Shown here piece by piece: positions 47,186-58,717 of a stretch of DNA of 64,000 bases. Both the position numbers and the translations under genes were made by a program. Below the pieces are notes generated by a model. The model was not told where the DNA came from and ran no database searches. It was given only the letters and a program-made list of their open reading frames with translations. The stretch covers positions 1-64,000 of the forward strand of contig JAXGGA010001112.1 of assembly GCA_038373865.1 (NCBI GenBank), given 5' to 3'. The stretch comes from Uloborus plumipes (Eukaryota; Arthropoda; Arachnida; Araneae; Uloboridae). Every line of letters starts with the position of its first letter. Position 1 is the first letter of the stretch.

Positions 47186-48648
47186 GGGACTGCATCTAAC
47201 TGCATTGAAATTGTACTTTTACGTTTGCTGCGGCGCTTCTATATTTTAATTCCTCATATGTTTAAGAAAATTTTATTTTATTTTTTTATTTATTTATTTT
47301 TTTAGGGTGAAATATATTCAAATAATCATGCAATATAAAAATGAAAGCAATAACCAATGAAAAAACTTGTGCCACGAAAATAGCCCGAGAACGAAGGAAA
47401 AATAAAAGAAAGAAGAAGGACAGATAATGAGATCTTAGCATGTACAGCTCAGCCAAATAATTCATTCCTCCCCCCCCCCCAATCAATTCAAATTGCTTTC
47501 CTATTAAAATTTTGTATTTGACAGAAAATTAACGAATCTCAAAAAATAAATAAAGAAAAAAATTTTAAAAAAAAGTTTAATACAATAAAATAATATGAAT
47601 ATATGAATGAATTTAAACTTTTCAGAGATTCAGATTATTTTAAAGTGAAGACAATGAGCATACCAGCGTTCTTACAGCGCCAGTACCAGTTGTGAATTAA
47701 ATTGCAAACTAAAATACAAAAAAAAAGTGCCTGCGAAAAGAATGAAAATGATTTTCGTCAATGCTTTGCAATAGACACTCTAAAACAACATTCACAAAAA
47801 AAAAAAAAAAAAACATGAAATTAATGTGCAATCGAGTATCGTGGAATGTGTTTCGATGAATAATGCATGAACAGAAAAATCACTTGAAAGAAATAACGCG
47901 GTTTTCACTGAAAAGCAAAGCGAAATCTAGATTGTTAACACAGAAAAACGCTCAAACCAACCCTGGGAGATCAGCGCCACAAGCGGCGACAACGGTAACT
48001 TCGCCTTGTACGAGATTTCCTTTGTTCTCCGGCTCATCTGGCTAGCCGTTTAGGGATCGCAGGTAGCCATGACTGGTCTAAACACTGAGACTATCCCTTT
48101 TCCTTCAAGAAATTAAGTGTTATTCGCCCATAGAGAAGGACTCTCATTGAGAAAACTATCATCAATTTTGAGCCTAGTTAGCAAAGGCTATCTTTTAAAT
48201 GATATGAACTAATCAATTGTTTTATCTGCAAAATAATAAAATAACAGGTAACAAATGCGTGATATGAGGAAGTAACTAATTAAACAATTAGTTATTTCCT
48301 CCCTCCATTTTTTTCGGATAGGCTCAGTACACAAGTACTAGTTGACACTTTCAAGCACAAGTCGGCATAATTTGTAATTTTTGAAATTACAATAAACATT
48401 TTCGACAATCATATTGATATTAAACAAACATTTATTCAATTTGTTAAAGAAATTAGGTTCCCAGCAAGAGGCATAGAATTTATATATTTCTCTAAACATT
48501 AGATTTTTTTCTATTTATTTATTGCGTCACTTGTGAATTTTAAATTGCAGATACACTTATAGAAAATATCAAGTCCCAAAATCACTGAAGAACAAACTTT
48601 CAAAACAGCATTTGCAGATGAATAATAAAAAAAATGTAATAGGGGAAT

Positions 48649-49834
48649 GTGTGGCAAAATGAAATGGCAGGGCAAAGTGAAATTGCGAAATATTTTCCCA
48701 GCTTGCAGTGTAACCTATGTAGCAATATTTTAACAAAGTTTCTAGACAGATCGTTAATTCCTGTCAAAAAATAAGTAGCTCCAAAGATCAACGAAAAAAA
48801 TATACAAGCCATTTTAAAAATTTGATACCTTTATTGTAATATTCGTGGTTTTTCAAAAATATTTCTTGTTATTATAAAAGGATAAGGTTTTTGTAATTAT
48901 CATCCAAACTATTAATTGTGAACTACTGATATCCAGTGCAGTCCTTATTTAGTTAAAATTAGGCATTTTTTGATTTTTAATGTTCAATGTAATTTGTGCA
49001 CGCTGGGCAAAGTGATCTCGTTCATTTCGTATACTTATTCATTCAATTATTAAATCACTCATGTATTTCATCATTTATTAATTCATTTACATTCTTTCAC
49101 TTATTTTTTTCTTATTCATTTACTCATTTTCTTATTCGTTCTCTATTTTATTCACTCATTTATTTTTTCTTACACATTAATTTATGTTGTTGTTACATGC
49201 CCCCATTAGTCAGCAGAGCTAGACCAGGTCCATGAAGGATGGGGTAACGATACGGCTTCCGTTTTTAAGAGCACCATTTTAGGTGGAAGGCCGATTTTAT
49301 GCTCAACACACATGCCATAAGGACCCGTTCATAGGGTAGGCATTCATTCATAACTCACTTTTACACACACAGAAAGGACAATGACATGAGAGAGAGAAAG
49401 TACGCCCATGCCCCAGCCGGGACTCGAACCCGGGGCCACCGCATCACGGTCAGACGTCGCTAACCACTAGACGAGGTTGCCGGCACATTAATTTATTTAT
49501 TCATTTACTTGCTCTTTCGTTTATTTTTCTTTAATAATTATTTTTTCGTTAATTTACGCATTCATTTGATGAAAATTACTGTTAATCGTCGAATTGAAAA
49601 ATTTTCATGACAGAAATATTTTATTTTTCACTTTGCCTCATGTTTTTTTAAAGTAAAAATTTTTCACATTTTATTAAAGTTCAAAATAACTGCCGAAGAT
49701 GAAAAATAATATTTCAACGAAAGTATTATCAAAAAAACATTTTTCCTTCTTTATGTACAAAAATTTTTGAACAAAATTCCCATTTATTCCTTTTGAAGTA
49801 GGCAAGTAAACTTAATTATTTCACTTTGCCCCAC
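48649..49834. mobile_element. nested MITE with GTGTGGCAAAATGAAAT ends
   Basis: The left end GTGTGGCAAAATGAAAT (48649-48665) pairs with ATTTCACTTTGCCCCAC (49818-49834), with two mismatches. Internal words GGGCAAAGTGA, TTTCACTTTGCCTCATG and GCTGGGCAAAGTGA repeat the motif. It is inserted in the right arm of the 5.5-kb transposon. It contains a (TTCATTTATT)-like low-complexity tract (49020-49185) that in turn hosts a SINE. Confidence 0.65.
49186..49484 (-). mobile_element. tRNA-derived SINE, copy 3, intact with 12-bp duplication
   Basis: Read on the minus strand: A box region CGTCTAGTGGTTAGCGACG, B box GGGTTCGAGTCCCGGCTGGG, body CATGGGCGTACTTTCTCTCT, then CCTTATGGCATGTGTG and a tail ending GTAACAACAACA. 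A perfect 12-bp direct repeat ACATTAATTTAT flanks it (49174-49185, 49485-49496). It is the best-kept copy of the family at 4563 and 11876 and the youngest insertion in this nest. Confidence 0.93.
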
Positions 49835-49872
49835 ATGAAAAATGATCAAATAAGCTTTGTGTTGAAATATAA

Positions 49873-49987
49873 TTGAAATTAAAAACCAACGTAAATAAAG
49901 CACAAATTAGTTAGAAAGTACAGCATGTACTGCGTACATGCTGTACTTTCTACCCAATTTGTGCTTTTTTACGCTGGTTTTTAACTT
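49873..49987. repeat. 115-bp near-perfect palindrome
   Basis: Arms of about 55 bp, centred near 49932, with the inner 20 bp exact (GAAAGTACAGCATGTAC before and GTACATGCTGTACTTTC after). It lies between the nested MITE and the continuous part of the right TIR of the 5.5-kb element and may be an independent insertion. Confidence 0.85.
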
Positions 49988-50861
49988 CATTTGAAAAAAA
50001 TGTGGTATTTAAAGTGGAAAAGTTTTAACTTAAAACTTGAAAAAACCTTAATTTTGAGTAATTTAATGGAGAAATGAATATAAAATGAGAGAAAAAACTA
50101 ATATTTAGCTTTAATTATATACTTCATGCTTTATATTTTTCATCTTGATAATTTCCTGAAATTTATCTTTCATTGTTTACAAAATACATAGAAAAAAAGC
50201 TATTTTTTGAAGAAAATTATGAATTTTGAGCCTCGTTTGGGGTGCCTAAATATTTTTTAATTTGGATAAATGATTTTTATGGAACATGGTGGGATCTAAG
50301 GGAAGCGTTTTATCAACATGAAATTTTGAATTTCGGAAAAAAGTTTTTTTCGATTTGGCCTTGTGAAAAAGGGCTAGTTCGCACTTTCGGACGCAAGTCG
50401 GCACGGGTTACCCTTGTTCAAATCGCATGAAACTTTTTTTTTACAATTGTTTTGATGTAAAAGGAAAAAAATAACAGGGTATGCGTTACAAAATTCTGAC
50501 TTTCGGTTTTTTTTGGGACACCCTAATGTACATATAAACTTGTGCTTGCATGCATGTGTATGAGTGGTTAAATTAGAAAACGCGCAGTGTCAAATTTGAA
50601 CTGAGCCCTCTTGTAAATGAGCAAAATATTAACAAATCATCATTATTTCTCAAATGTGATTTTTTTGTGAGGACGCTATTACGCCCTCAATACTTTTTAT
50701 GAAACTTCAAAAGTAAGATATCCTTTTAAAGATATGTTTCCCCCGCTTTCAGCGAACAATGAAAGTACCTTTCATATTTTGGTTGTTTCGTCGAAAAAAA
50801 AAGAAACAATTTATCATGTCTTCTATTAAAATTGTTTCAACACAGAGCTTCCCAAACTGTA

Positions 50862-50936
50862 GACTCACTAGCTCAGTGGTAAAAGCTCGGTGGTGTTAAA
50901 AATGCGAAGTTCCTGAGTTCGAAACTCTATGCGATG
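50862..50936 (+). other. tRNA-like sequence (pseudo-tRNA or SINE head)
   Basis: CACTAGCTCAGTGGTAAAAG resembles an A box with D arm, and CTGAGTTCGAAACTC a B box with T arm, 35-40 nt apart, as in a tRNA. No matching acceptor stem or clean anticodon arm is evident, so it is not a working tRNA gene. Confidence 0.45.
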
Positions 50937-51341
50937 AAAAATATCGCTTTAATGACTTATTTTCTATAGCTAAATTCTGATCCAAATGTTTTTAAATACA
51001 TAATCCGAGCTCACGGGGGGTGGGGAGCAAGATTCTAAATGACAGTTGTGATGATGCATTGAAATCAGAAATGATCCTATGAAGTAAGATCTTTGTCAAA
51101 CAGCTATTGCGTGGGTGTGAGAGAAATAATTTACTGCGTTATGTGTGCGTAGTATTAATATTTTTTTCCTTTGCAGAAAATGGCGTTTCATTTCACTGGT
51201 TAGTATTGCTGTAATTGCTTTTAATGGTAAAGATTTCTATCGGGCTTACATTATTGTAATCCGAGACTGATTTTTTTTAAATGTTAAAAACAGCCATTGA
51301 ATTCTTTATATGGCTTGAAAACATTTTAAACACTGTAAAAC

Positions 51342-51442
51342 AGTTGTGTAATATCACTCCATAGATACGGTGGCAACAGTGCTACCACCATTGCTATGGA
51401 GTAAACCGATAAATCTGGTATAAAGTAACACAACACTTGTGA
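51342..51442. repeat. short imperfect hairpin
   Basis: ACTCCATAGATACGGTGG pairs with CCACCATTGCTATGGAGT around a loop of about 9 bp, with flanking AGTTGTGTAATATC against TATAAAGTAACACAAC extending the fold. Possibly a small MITE. Confidence 0.5.
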
Positions 51443-51654
51443 AAGGTAAGCATCATGATAATGTAACTGTAGCGTAGCGTTTCACCAATTTCAGAGTAAG
51501 GTGACACCAGAACTCTCTACAAAAAAGAAAGGAAGAAGAAAAAATAGCATTCATTAGCTGGAAGATCAGTTACAACTATTCGTTATTTAATGTTTGTCAG
51601 GTTCATGTTTCCCCACTAGCAATCAACTTCGCACTAATTCTTAAGTTATTTTAA

Positions 51655-51724
51655 GTCACACGGTAGGATCGAATCCTGAAGAGCTCTCAAAGCAAGCGCG
51701 TTTTACCACTGGTCCGGTTAAGGC
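51655..51724 (-). other. tRNA-like sequence, minus strand
   Basis: On the minus strand AACCGGACCAGTGGTAAAAC resembles an A box and CAGGATTCGATCCTAC a B box at tRNA-like spacing. Acceptor ends do not pair. Likely the head of an old SINE. Confidence 0.4.
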
Positions 51725-53143
51725 ACATCTTGGTTTTGTTCTAAAGACTAAAAGTGCTCTGCGCCTATGTAATTCGAGACGCATGCGCTTTCAACAAAAC
51801 CCCAGTAATTTTAACGCTTGGTGGAACTTTATTCGATAAGTTGTTTAACGTCACACCCATTAACAATGTCAACCTCACGCAATGTTTCTACTGTGTAGTC
51901 AAAGACACAAATTTCATAAATTAGGGGGCTTTTAACTGTATTGTAAAATTATTGATGGGTTTCAAATGCCGAATTGTGCCGACATTGTTACGATCGCTTG
52001 AAAAAATAAATCTGAAGCACTATTTAAACGAATCAGAAATTTTCAATGCAACATGAGTTAAGAAAAAGCATTACAGATATAAACCAGTTTTGAGTAACCC
52101 CTTTTCCTGAGGCAACTTTCAAACATTACATAATTAAAACTAAATGCAATGTGTGTTGTAACACACATTACTTGATTATGTCGCTGAAATAGTCTAACAA
52201 TCTAATCTCCATTGGCCAAGACAATAATCGGTTACTAAAAAATTCAAATCTTATGAATTTGAGATCATCATTGATTATCCAATAGCTTAGTTCTGAACCG
52301 CACTTAATCGATTTTCCAACAATTGATCACTTCGTACCTGTAGCTTATAAAAGTTAAACCTACACTAAAATATTAGACTTTGACTGAAAGTACTTTCTCT
52401 CTTCAAAAAAGGCTACTACTTTTCATATTTGTAAATTTCATAACAAAAAAAACGGATTTCCATTTACTCAAAATGTATCAACTCTTACTACGTTACATTC
52501 TACCAGAAACTGATTACTTTGCGAATAAACTCTACAAAGAGAACTTGAATAATCTCCCAACATCTGGGACACATGCGCGTATCTTGTGTAAACAAGGTAT
52601 TCAGAGAGAAAATATTTAAATGATATTGGATGTTTGCTTGAGCCGTGGTGGAAGTCTAACAAAGTTTAAAGAAGGTATAAACTGTGTTATTCAAAATGTC
52701 TGAAAAATCTTTCCTAGGTACTCAGAATATTATGTTTTATGTTTACAGATTGACGGTGAAAATATTTTACTTTTTATAAACTGTACAGATAAAACTAAGA
52801 TTGGGATCGTGGTTTTGAATAACTAGCAGGCAATATACTTTATAATATGTGCAAATAAAAGTGAAATTAAAAGTTTGATTTCGAATAACTAGCTATTTTT
52901 TTTACTTTTTTGTACTTAGAAAAAGTACAATATAATCAGAAGATAAATATAAAAAACAAATCATGAAAACAAAAAAATTGCATACAAAACGAGTTTTTTT
53001 TGCTAGGCAATTTTCAAAGTCACAATAAATATTAAGAATATTTTTATGTAACGAAAAATTAAACTTTAGCACAAAAAAAAATCCTTATTTTTGAGTACTT
53101 TGCTAACCTACTACTGCATGGGATGGAAGTAAATATCTCTTCC

Positions 53144-53553
53144 TTAGAACCAGACTAACGTACGTCCATTTTCGTAACTTTGTAGGAGAGGGCGAAAACG
53201 ATTGTCGGATGCCTGCAAAGGATGGGACTCACGATCTTTTAATGGTGCTTAAAAATATCGTTTATTTCGAAAAGGTAACATCTCTATTTTGATTTCCTCT
53301 GTCTCTTTAGAAAATTAAACAGCGCACGGTTATATTTTTGAATGTCATAATCAATGAAAAAATGCCTTTAGTTAAGTATGTACACAATTACTGCAATAAT
53401 TTACCAAATAACCATTGATTATGACATTCAAAAATATAACCGTGCGCTGTTTAATTTTCTAAAGAGACAGAGGAGAACAAAATAGAGATGTTACCTTTTC
53501 GAAATAAACGATTCAAAGGATTTTTTTTCGGACTTACGTCGTCCTGGTTCTAA
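53144..53553. mobile_element. 410-bp hairpin MITE
   Basis: Outer ends TTAGAACCAGACTAACGTAC and CTTACGTCGTCCTGGTTCTAA are inverted. The inner arms (about 53256-53352 and 53415-53512) are almost identical complements, including AGCGCACGGTTATATTTTTG and TCGTTTATTTCGAAAAGG. The loop is about 60 bp. Unmatched sequence on the left (53165-53255) shows a deletion in the right arm. Non-coding. Confidence 0.85.
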
Positions 53554-53626
53554 TTTACAGATATTGCATAGGGACAAAACTTTTTTTTTTAACATTAATT
53601 TCGGACTTTTTCATTTAAAATTTTTT

Positions 53627-53628
<2 letters not shown>

Positions 53629-53709
<81 letters not shown>

Positions 53710-53731
53710 TATATGTATATGTATATATATA
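53629..53731. repeat. (AT)n microsatellite, probable tail of the non-LTR relic
   Basis: About 50 AT units with a few GT interruptions. It starts directly after the 3' flank of the minus-strand retrotransposon relic at 53758, so it sits where that element's 3' tail is expected. Confidence 0.9.
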
Positions 53732-53757
53732 TTGGTCGTGTCTATGACTTAGCTGAA

Positions 53758-54905
53758 CTAAATAACTCCATAGATCCTTATAGCTGCTTTTGCGATTTGT
53801 TGGATGTTATCATCAAAAAGGTCTATAAATGACGGCAATACACCAATTTCTCTCAAGTTCACACTTATTGCTGGACACTCAAAGATATGGCAAGGTGTAA
53901 GCTGTGTATCTGGGAAATTACAACAGTTTCTATAAACCCTTCTACCCTCTCCATCAATCTTCATGCCCCTGTGATGGCCGGTTCTCAGCCTGGTTATAGT
54001 TTTTGTTATTGATCGACTAGTAGTTATTTCACGAAGCTGGTGCTTCACTTGGATTGATTTATCTCTAAGTTTAGATTTAGCTATTGCGTTTGCATTTTGG
54101 AGATAGACACTGTTGTTGTTAGTATTAAGGTCTCTGGACTCCTTGGCTAATTTATCAGCATATTCGTTGCCTGCTATTTTGACATGTGCTGGTATCCACT
54201 GAAGTGTACAGGTCTTGTTCATAGCCTGGAGCTCCTGAATACCTGAGATGATTTCATGGGTGATAGAAAAGTGCCCCTTTGAAATTTCCTGGAGGGCAGC
54301 CTAGGAGTCACAGAAAATCACTAGGCCCTGTTCCTGTTTAGTAGTGGGAAGCGTCCTATACATATTAAGTGCCTCCAAAATAGCTCGTAGCTCGCAGATG
54401 AAGTTGGAGGCTATTTTTCCTGCACTGGAATTTGCCTTGGTAAGGGGTATCATCTGGAGCAATTAAAAGCACACCAGAACCTCCATTGGTGATAGTTTCG
54501 TCAGAAGAACCATCTGTATATGCATGAACAAACTGTTCTTTTGGCAATTTTTCAATTGTTATAAGTCCCTTTTTCCCAGTGATATCACTCTGTTCATTTT
54601 TGTTGTATGGCTCCAGAAGCTCGGTGTGAATATTTGTGTTGAGTGGAAGCTTTTTGCAAAAGACAGGCTCCTGAACAATGCTCCATTTGTCGTGTTCAAG
54701 GCCAATATTTAATCTGATATCTCTATCATATTACATGGGTGAATATCTTTTAGTCTTGACTTGGCGTTACACCCCTTAAAGGTAATGCGAGAAATGTGTT
54801 CAGGAAAGCGCGACTTCTTGCTTTGTTTGTAAATTTTATCATACTTACTTTTCTTCTATTTTGTAGACTCGAGTCCACACTCACTGATTACCTTGGCGTT
54901 ATTTG
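53758..54905 (-). pseudogene. non-LTR retrotransposon ORF2 relic: RNase H and C-terminal end
   Basis: Read leftward from about 54905, a linker region (KKSRFPEHISRITFKGCNAK) leads to RNase H: AYTDGSSDE with the first catalytic Asp, ELRAILEALN with the Glu, FCDS*AALQEI with the second Asp followed by an in-frame TAG, and WIPAHVKIAGNEYADKLAKE with the His and the last Asp. After it comes the usual tail, TRLRTGHHRG, CHIFECPA, ending TAA-side at 53758. Motif order fits the RNase H-bearing non-LTR group (I/Jockey-like in arthropods). Frameshifts near 54710 and 54440 and the TAG show decay. RT and endonuclease are missing (5' truncation, typical of this class). Confidence 0.88.
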
Positions 54906-55466
54906 TGGATGACAATTACTTAATATTTTCCTAATTACAAAAATAGTTAGAAAATAGACAATTTTAAGGAAATTGATTCATTTTAAACCTTTTGTGGGGA
55001 CTGAAATATATATTTTTTACAATTTTGATAACTGTGTGGTACATGCGAGTTTTAGGAACAACTTTTTATGAGCTTGAAAATCAGAATTTCTAAAAGTTTT
55101 CTTCTAAAAAGAGCAATATGTACATAAGAGACATCAGTAATAAATCTAGATACATTAGAGGGGGTTGCATGAAGCAAAACACATTTAAAAATATCCTAGA
55201 AGTATTTGCCAAAATTTAACATATTACGCAGTTTGTTCTTAAATGTTAAGGTGGTAGCTGATTTACTATGTAGAAAATAATACATAATACATGTAACTTG
55301 CTTCAAGTGAGAACTGAGTAACAAGGTTTTATAAAAATGCATTTCTAATTAAAACTTATGAAACACAAATATATTTTCTTGCGTGCTTTTTATGAAGATT
55401 TCTATGCATGTAAAGCATGAAATGTTCTTCGTTTCTTCCAATGATAATGTATATTTTTTCTTACAG
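54906..55466. other. end of the long intron
   Basis: AT-rich, no repeat recognised. It ends with a good pyrimidine tract and acceptor, ATATTTTTTCTTACAG (55451-55466). Confidence 0.6.
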
Positions 55467-55550
55467 TGGCGAATCCACCGGATAATGCTGAGAGTAATGA
55501 AGAAGGTGCTGCTGCAGTGAGCAATGCCAATTCTGAGCCCGACCAATTAG
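55467..55550 (+). CDS. 84-nt internal coding exon of the same gene
   Basis: Acceptor TTTTTTCTTACAG, then 84 nt, then donor TTAG|GTAATT. The frame in phase 1 is open and reads ANPPDNAESNEEGAAAV, continuing SNANSEPDQL: an acidic, Ala/Asn/Ser/Pro-rich and surely disordered stretch. GC content is near 50% in a 30% background. The length is a multiple of three and both junctions are phase 1, so it could be skipped without changing frame. Spliced to 19987-20143 it restores GTG (Val) at the joint. The next exon would have to start in phase 1; none is firm in this window. No family is recognised. Confidence 0.68.
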
Positions 55551-56169
55551 GTAATTCAACCTTAAAAAATAAATAGTTTTTTGACTATTTTATATTAGTT
55601 TCTCGATCTGTAATAATGTTGTTTCTTAAAATATTCTCGTATTGAAAAGTAAATAAGCGAAAATAAACTGTTTTTAAAAATGAAACAAATGATAACTAAA
55701 AACCTGGAGATGGGGTGGAAAAATGCTTTTGATTCGACACTTTTAAATCGACAATTTTTGTCGGTCTGCCAGTCTATCTGTTTCACATTCCATTCTAATA
55801 GTATTTTAAGGGAGTAGACTGTTTCCCATTTTCTTTTAAGTATATAAGGATATTTTATGAGGGCGAAGAAAATATGTGTGGATCAGTCTATGCAAAGGAA
55901 GTTTTTTCTTTCTTTCTTTTTTTTTTTTTTTTTTTTTTGAGCGTTGAAAAACAATGTTTGTAACTACAGGATACGTTTAAAGCGCTTAATGGGAAAGCAA
56001 AATTCTCCAAAAGTCATGATTATGGGTGGATTTTCACCTAAAAAATCTTTGGATACTTCAGCAATGATTGTATGTTAGTAAATTTTATTGTGGGTTAATT
56101 GTTTTTCAAAAAATATCCAAACATATATCATTTGCATTAATTTTAGCTGTTCAGCTAGGCTTCTTTATC

Positions 56170-56208
<39 letters not shown>

Positions 56209-57857
56209 CTTGCTTTTGACGACACTTTTGAAACGCACTGTAGTTCTGCATATTAATGGTAAGAAAAATAACGTTCAAAGCAAAAAGTTTGTACAAAACA
56301 GCAGTGTTTTGAATCTTTGCAAAAAAATGTGCGCTTTTGGATGCAAATGCATTCAACATAGGCGACGAAGTGGAGCAAAGGAAAATTAAAATTGTCAAAC
56401 TGGAGAATTATTAAAACAACCAAGATGGAAAGAAACTTTAAACCGAAATGTATAAAAATTCCGCATCAAGAAGAAACGTTACGCAGCAAATTCCGCAAAA
56501 AAATAATTTGAGTAACAGATTTTGCTTGCCATACATAAAATTGCTAAGTAAAAAATGTTTTAACAATAAATCTCTTTAAACAAAAATTACGTAACGAACC
56601 AATTGCTTCATTTAGAGAAGCAAAAAAATCGACAAAGAAGGAAAAGCGATTGAAAATGGTACGGAAAATTACAAAACATGTCTACGAAATATTAAAAAAT
56701 AAAACTAAATGAAAAAGTAAAGTGAAAAAGATATTTGGGGCATTTTAAATCAATTATTGCAATTTAGAAAAACCTATTTCTTTCTCCTTTAAACTTTACG
56801 TTCAAAGTAAAATAGTTGCTGATGTATCTGAAATTATTATTACTTAGACACTTTCACTTATGGTATATTTTTTGTGAACTGCTTTGTTCAGAATTTAGAA
56901 TCAATTTGCCAAGTGCGCTACCAGACATTAAACTGATTTATATTAAACTGATGGAACACGATTAAGTTAAAGGTTTTGAAATTTAGTTGCATTGTTTAAA
57001 TTATGTCTTTATCAATCAAGGAGCATGATTGTATGATATAAAAAATGATTCATTTGTTTATTTATTTATAAGCATTTTAACCCGAGCTCGAAAACCTTTC
57101 CCCTGCTCAAGTCTTTCTTATTAGCAATTTATTTTTTTTTTCGCATATGTAAAAATTATTTTATCACTTTCATCAGAAGCTGTTTATTTTAGGCTTTTGT
57201 CCCAAATGATAAATCGATAAATAATGAAATTGTCGGATAATTTTATATTTTGGCTCAGTTTTTAATGCAACTTGATGGGTTTTTAATTTATTTAGTGGAT
57301 TATTTTTAACTTTATACCCGCTTTAAATACTTCCTAGTTTGTTTACTTGGCAGAATGTTTACGGTTTTAATGGGTGTTTTACATGTCTTCCTCTCCTAAG
57401 CTGGTAAAAACACACCACGATAATGTTGTTGCTACTTTGCTAGATTTTTTTCCCCTTTTCATTTCGTCTTCTTCAAAAAAAATAGTTTTTACTCTTTTAA
57501 ATAATCTAGTTTTGACAGTATAATGTATTTAAAGAGATTTCAGAAAGCTCACTTACTGTTTTGTAGATACGAAATTGAAAATAAATAATGCATTTGACTA
57601 ATTATTTTGCAGTTTATTAAAACTTTTAATGGGTTTCATCTAATTTGTTTACTTACAATTTGTACATTTTAATGGATGTTTTGGAATAGATTTGGTTCAA
57701 AAATTACTAAAATATGGCACGACCACGTTATTACAATTCTGTTTGACTATGTTTTTTACTTTCATTCTGTCTGCTCTAAAAGAAACAGGTTCTTACTCTT
57801 TGAAATATTACACATTCTTAAGAGTATCTTTCATTTAATAAAGTAATAACTACGGCC
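55551..57857. other. next intron, AT-rich
   Basis: It contains a poly-T run (about 55918-55939) and an (AT)n microsatellite (56172-56206). No coding exon seen. Confidence 0.45.
56172..56206. repeat. (AT)n microsatellite
   Basis: About 17 AT units without interruption. Confidence 0.95.
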
Positions 57858-57867
57858 AATGGGAACA

Positions 57868-58169
57868 TTTCATTTCATTTCACACCTCCAGGGTCCCCCG
57901 TACCTACCACAGCTTCGTGGTTTAACCGGGATAGGACCCTGAAGGGCGCTCTGTTCTTAATTTTGAACCAGAACCTAGGGTCGAGCAAACCCTAGGCCCA
58001 GCACCCCCAGAGGTATCGTTTTACTTGGAGGACTTTGTGACCACGACATTTTTAACGCCTCCCAGCCACCATTAATCATGGCGGTGGATCTTTGATCGGC
58101 TGGGATCGAACCCGGGTCCCTTCGGACACGAGTCCGATGCCTTACCGATCGGGCCACCACGGCCCGGCT
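57868..58169 (-). mobile_element. tRNA-derived SINE of a second family, intact
   Basis: On the minus strand from 58169: head GCCGGGCCGTGGTGGCCCGA with A box GATCGGTAAGGCATCGGACT, B box GGGTTCGATCCCAGCC, then a GC-rich body (TGGTGGCTGGGAGGCG, CCTCTGGGGGTGCTGGGCCT) and a short tail of GAAATGAAATGAAATG. A 10-bp direct repeat AATGGGAACA flanks it (57858-57867, 58170-58179). The minus frame across it is a by-product. It is distinct in body and tail from the ACA-tailed SINE family. Confidence 0.92.
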
Positions 58170-58550
58170 AATGGGAACAGTAGCCGTGTTGTCGTGATCA
58201 CTTGGAAAGATTAGCAATAAAAAATGGAGTTGGTTGTTGAATGAATTAATGTTGAATTGTCAGCAAACTTTTAATGGTTTAACTGTCTAAAATATTTTCT
58301 TGGGGGAAATTTTATATTTAATTTGAACTTGAGTAAGGCCTGAGGAGAGACGATTTTTGAAAACTCACCACGATTAATATGCTTTTAACTGTCAGGAAAA
58401 GTTTTTCCAAAATAACAAATCATACCAGTCTATTCTTACGGCAAATAAAATTTGTAAAGCGGATTGAATGCACTTCAAAAACATTGATAAAAGTAAGCGT
58501 TAACAAATGCCGACAAATTACGAGTAATGAAGAATAAGGCTTAGTGTTAC

Positions 58551-58717
58551 TACACTGCAAAAATAAAATGTTGTTTTTATAGCATAATACAGCTAATTTT
58601 ATAGTAATAAACTGTAAAATTGCTAGCTTTACAGTTTATTACTGCATTTTACAGTTTTAAACTGGAACCTCTGCTGCCAGTATTATACTGTAAAAGCAAC
58701 ATTTTTTTACAATGTAT
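58551..58717. mobile_element. MITE of the TACACTGYAAAA family, copy D
   Basis: The simplest copy: TACACTGCAAAAATAAAATG at the left, ATTTTTTTACAATGTA at the right, core TAAACTGTAAAATTGC and CTGCTGCCAGTATTATACTG. The terminal TA on both sides would suit a TA target site. 167 bp. Confidence 0.85.

Larger units (their letters stand above)
44980..50526. mobile_element. 5.5-kb DNA transposon with TIRs of about 0.5 kb, heavily nested
   Basis: The left end TTAGGGTGTCCCAAAAAAAA is mirrored at 50526. The arms align continuously for about 500-550 bp (left to about 45500, right from about 49990). A further matched piece (AGTGATTTTGGAACTTGATA at about 45541 against its complement at about 48570-48590) shows that the right arm was split by later insertions. 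TGTACA flanks both ends; being a palindrome, it may be a 6-bp target duplication or part of the TIR. Inside are a decayed protein end (45700-45890), a G/C minisatellite, a nested MITE with a SINE inside, and a palindrome. The element is inactive; its superfamily was not determined. Confidence 0.85.
50533..53143. other. intronic DNA with small repeat pieces
   Basis: No supported exon apart from an isolated good acceptor (TTTTTTCCTTTGCAG, about 51162-51176) that leads to no convincing frame. tRNA-like pieces and a hairpin are listed separately. Confidence 0.35.

Noticed and set aside
46210..47249. Several Gly/Pro-rich open frames on both strands
   Set aside because: They are translations of the G-run/C-run minisatellite, with no start or splice evidence.
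47863..48045. GC-richer stretch with a 60-codon frame (Lys-rich start, CTRFPLFSGSSG end)
   Set aside because: It lies inside the 5.5-kb transposon, has no recognised family and no splice context.
51177..51214. Exon-like start after TTTTTTCCTTTGCAG
   Set aside because: The only frames after it are very short, and the phase does not fit the flanking exons without a weak donor.
57975..58217. 80-codon minus frame with Arg-rich start
   Set aside because: It lies across the GC-rich SINE at 57868-58169, whose tRNA head and body explain it.
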